A stretch of DNA of 8,796 nucleotides from the NCBI GenBank assembly GCA_002396885.1, contig DGXY01000053.1:1-8796 (forward strand), in the 5' to 3' direction. This document shows, in pieces, positions 8,733 through 8,796 of the stretch; position 1 is the first letter of the stretch; every line of letters begins with the position of its first letter. The position numbers and the translations under genes were made by a program. The DNA is from Akkermansiaceae bacterium UBA5020. GTDB lineage: Bacteria; Verrucomicrobiota; Verrucomicrobiia; Verrucomicrobiales; DEV007. Under the pieces are notes generated by a model that worked only from the letters and a program-made list of their open reading frames with translations, had not been told where the DNA came from and made no database searches.

Positions 8733-8756
8733 CGCTTGTGAAAATTTTCACAAGCG
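8733..8756. promoter_or_regulatory. Perfect 24-bp palindrome upstream of actA, candidate Rex-type (or CRP/FNR-type) operator
   Basis: All 12 base pairs of the two half-sites match with no spacer. The inner 18 bases (8736-8753) read TTGTGAAAATTTTCACAA. This fits the consensus operator of the NADH/NAD+-sensing repressor Rex (TTGTGAA, four bases, TTCACAA) without a mismatch, and also the CRP-type pattern TGTGA-N6-TCACA. The site's near edge is 26 bases before the actA ATG and 7 bases before the ribosome binding site. The transcription start should therefore lie within or just beside it, a position suited to a repressor and less suited to a CRP-type activator. On the plus strand the palindrome is followed by six T bases (8758-8763), so a rightward intrinsic terminator is an alternative, although no rightward gene is seen. 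The surrounding 8728-8796 is AT-rich, unlike the coding DNA. I could not assign a convincing -35/-10 pair. Confidence 0.55.
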
Positions 8757-8796
8757 CTTTTTTGAGAGAAATTTGAACGAATTTTCGGCCTCCAAA

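Noticed and set aside
8728..8796. 3' end of an upstream leftward gene ending at a TAA (8730-8728)
   Set aside because: One minus-strand frame is open for 22 codons to this TAA, but that is likely by chance. The stretch is AT-rich and contains the perfect palindrome, and the translation shows nothing recognisable. It cannot be excluded from this window alone.

Overview
The window holds most of one respiratory operon, read entirely leftward (minus strand). It encodes alternative complex III (ACIII), the membrane quinol:cytochrome c / quinol:cupredoxin oxidoreductase that replaces the bc1 complex in many bacteria. In transcription order (right to left) the genes are actA (pentaheme cytochrome c), actB (molybdopterin-oxidoreductase-like domain fused to an iron-sulfur ferredoxin domain), actC (NrfD-like quinol-site membrane subunit), actD (DUF3341), actE (monoheme cytochrome c), actF (second NrfD-like membrane subunit), and the 5' part of a small unrecognised membrane protein that runs off the left edge where actG is found in some ACIII operons. 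Gaps between genes are only 13 to 39 bases and nothing overlaps, so a single transcript is likely. I see no transcription terminator inside the operon.

The organism is probably a Verrucomicrobiota member or a relative in the PVC group. This rests on general resemblance of the Act proteins, moderately high G+C, and mostly absent Shine-Dalgarno sequences. It is an inference without database support. ACIII also occurs in Bacteroidota, Planctomycetota, Chloroflexota, Acidobacteriota and others.

Functionally, ActC and possibly ActF bind quinol in the membrane. Electrons pass through the four iron-sulfur clusters of ActB to the six c-type hemes of ActA (five CxxCH motifs) and ActE (one), then to a periplasmic carrier or directly to a terminal oxidase. 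The oxidase genes often lie next to the act operon and may sit just outside the left edge.

Region by region: 1-365, partial small membrane protein; 392-1912, actF; 1943-2560, actE; 2574-3131, actD; 3159-4598, actC; 4618-7905, actB; 7945-8706, actA; 8707-8796, an AT-rich upstream region with a perfect 24-bp palindrome whose core matches the consensus operator of the NADH-sensing repressor Rex and also the CRP-type half-site pattern.

The points most worth a second look are this palindrome, an insertion of about 80 residues predicted to form a periplasmic coiled-coil hairpin in ActF, an ActE without the usual lipoprotein cysteine, and the unidentified last gene.
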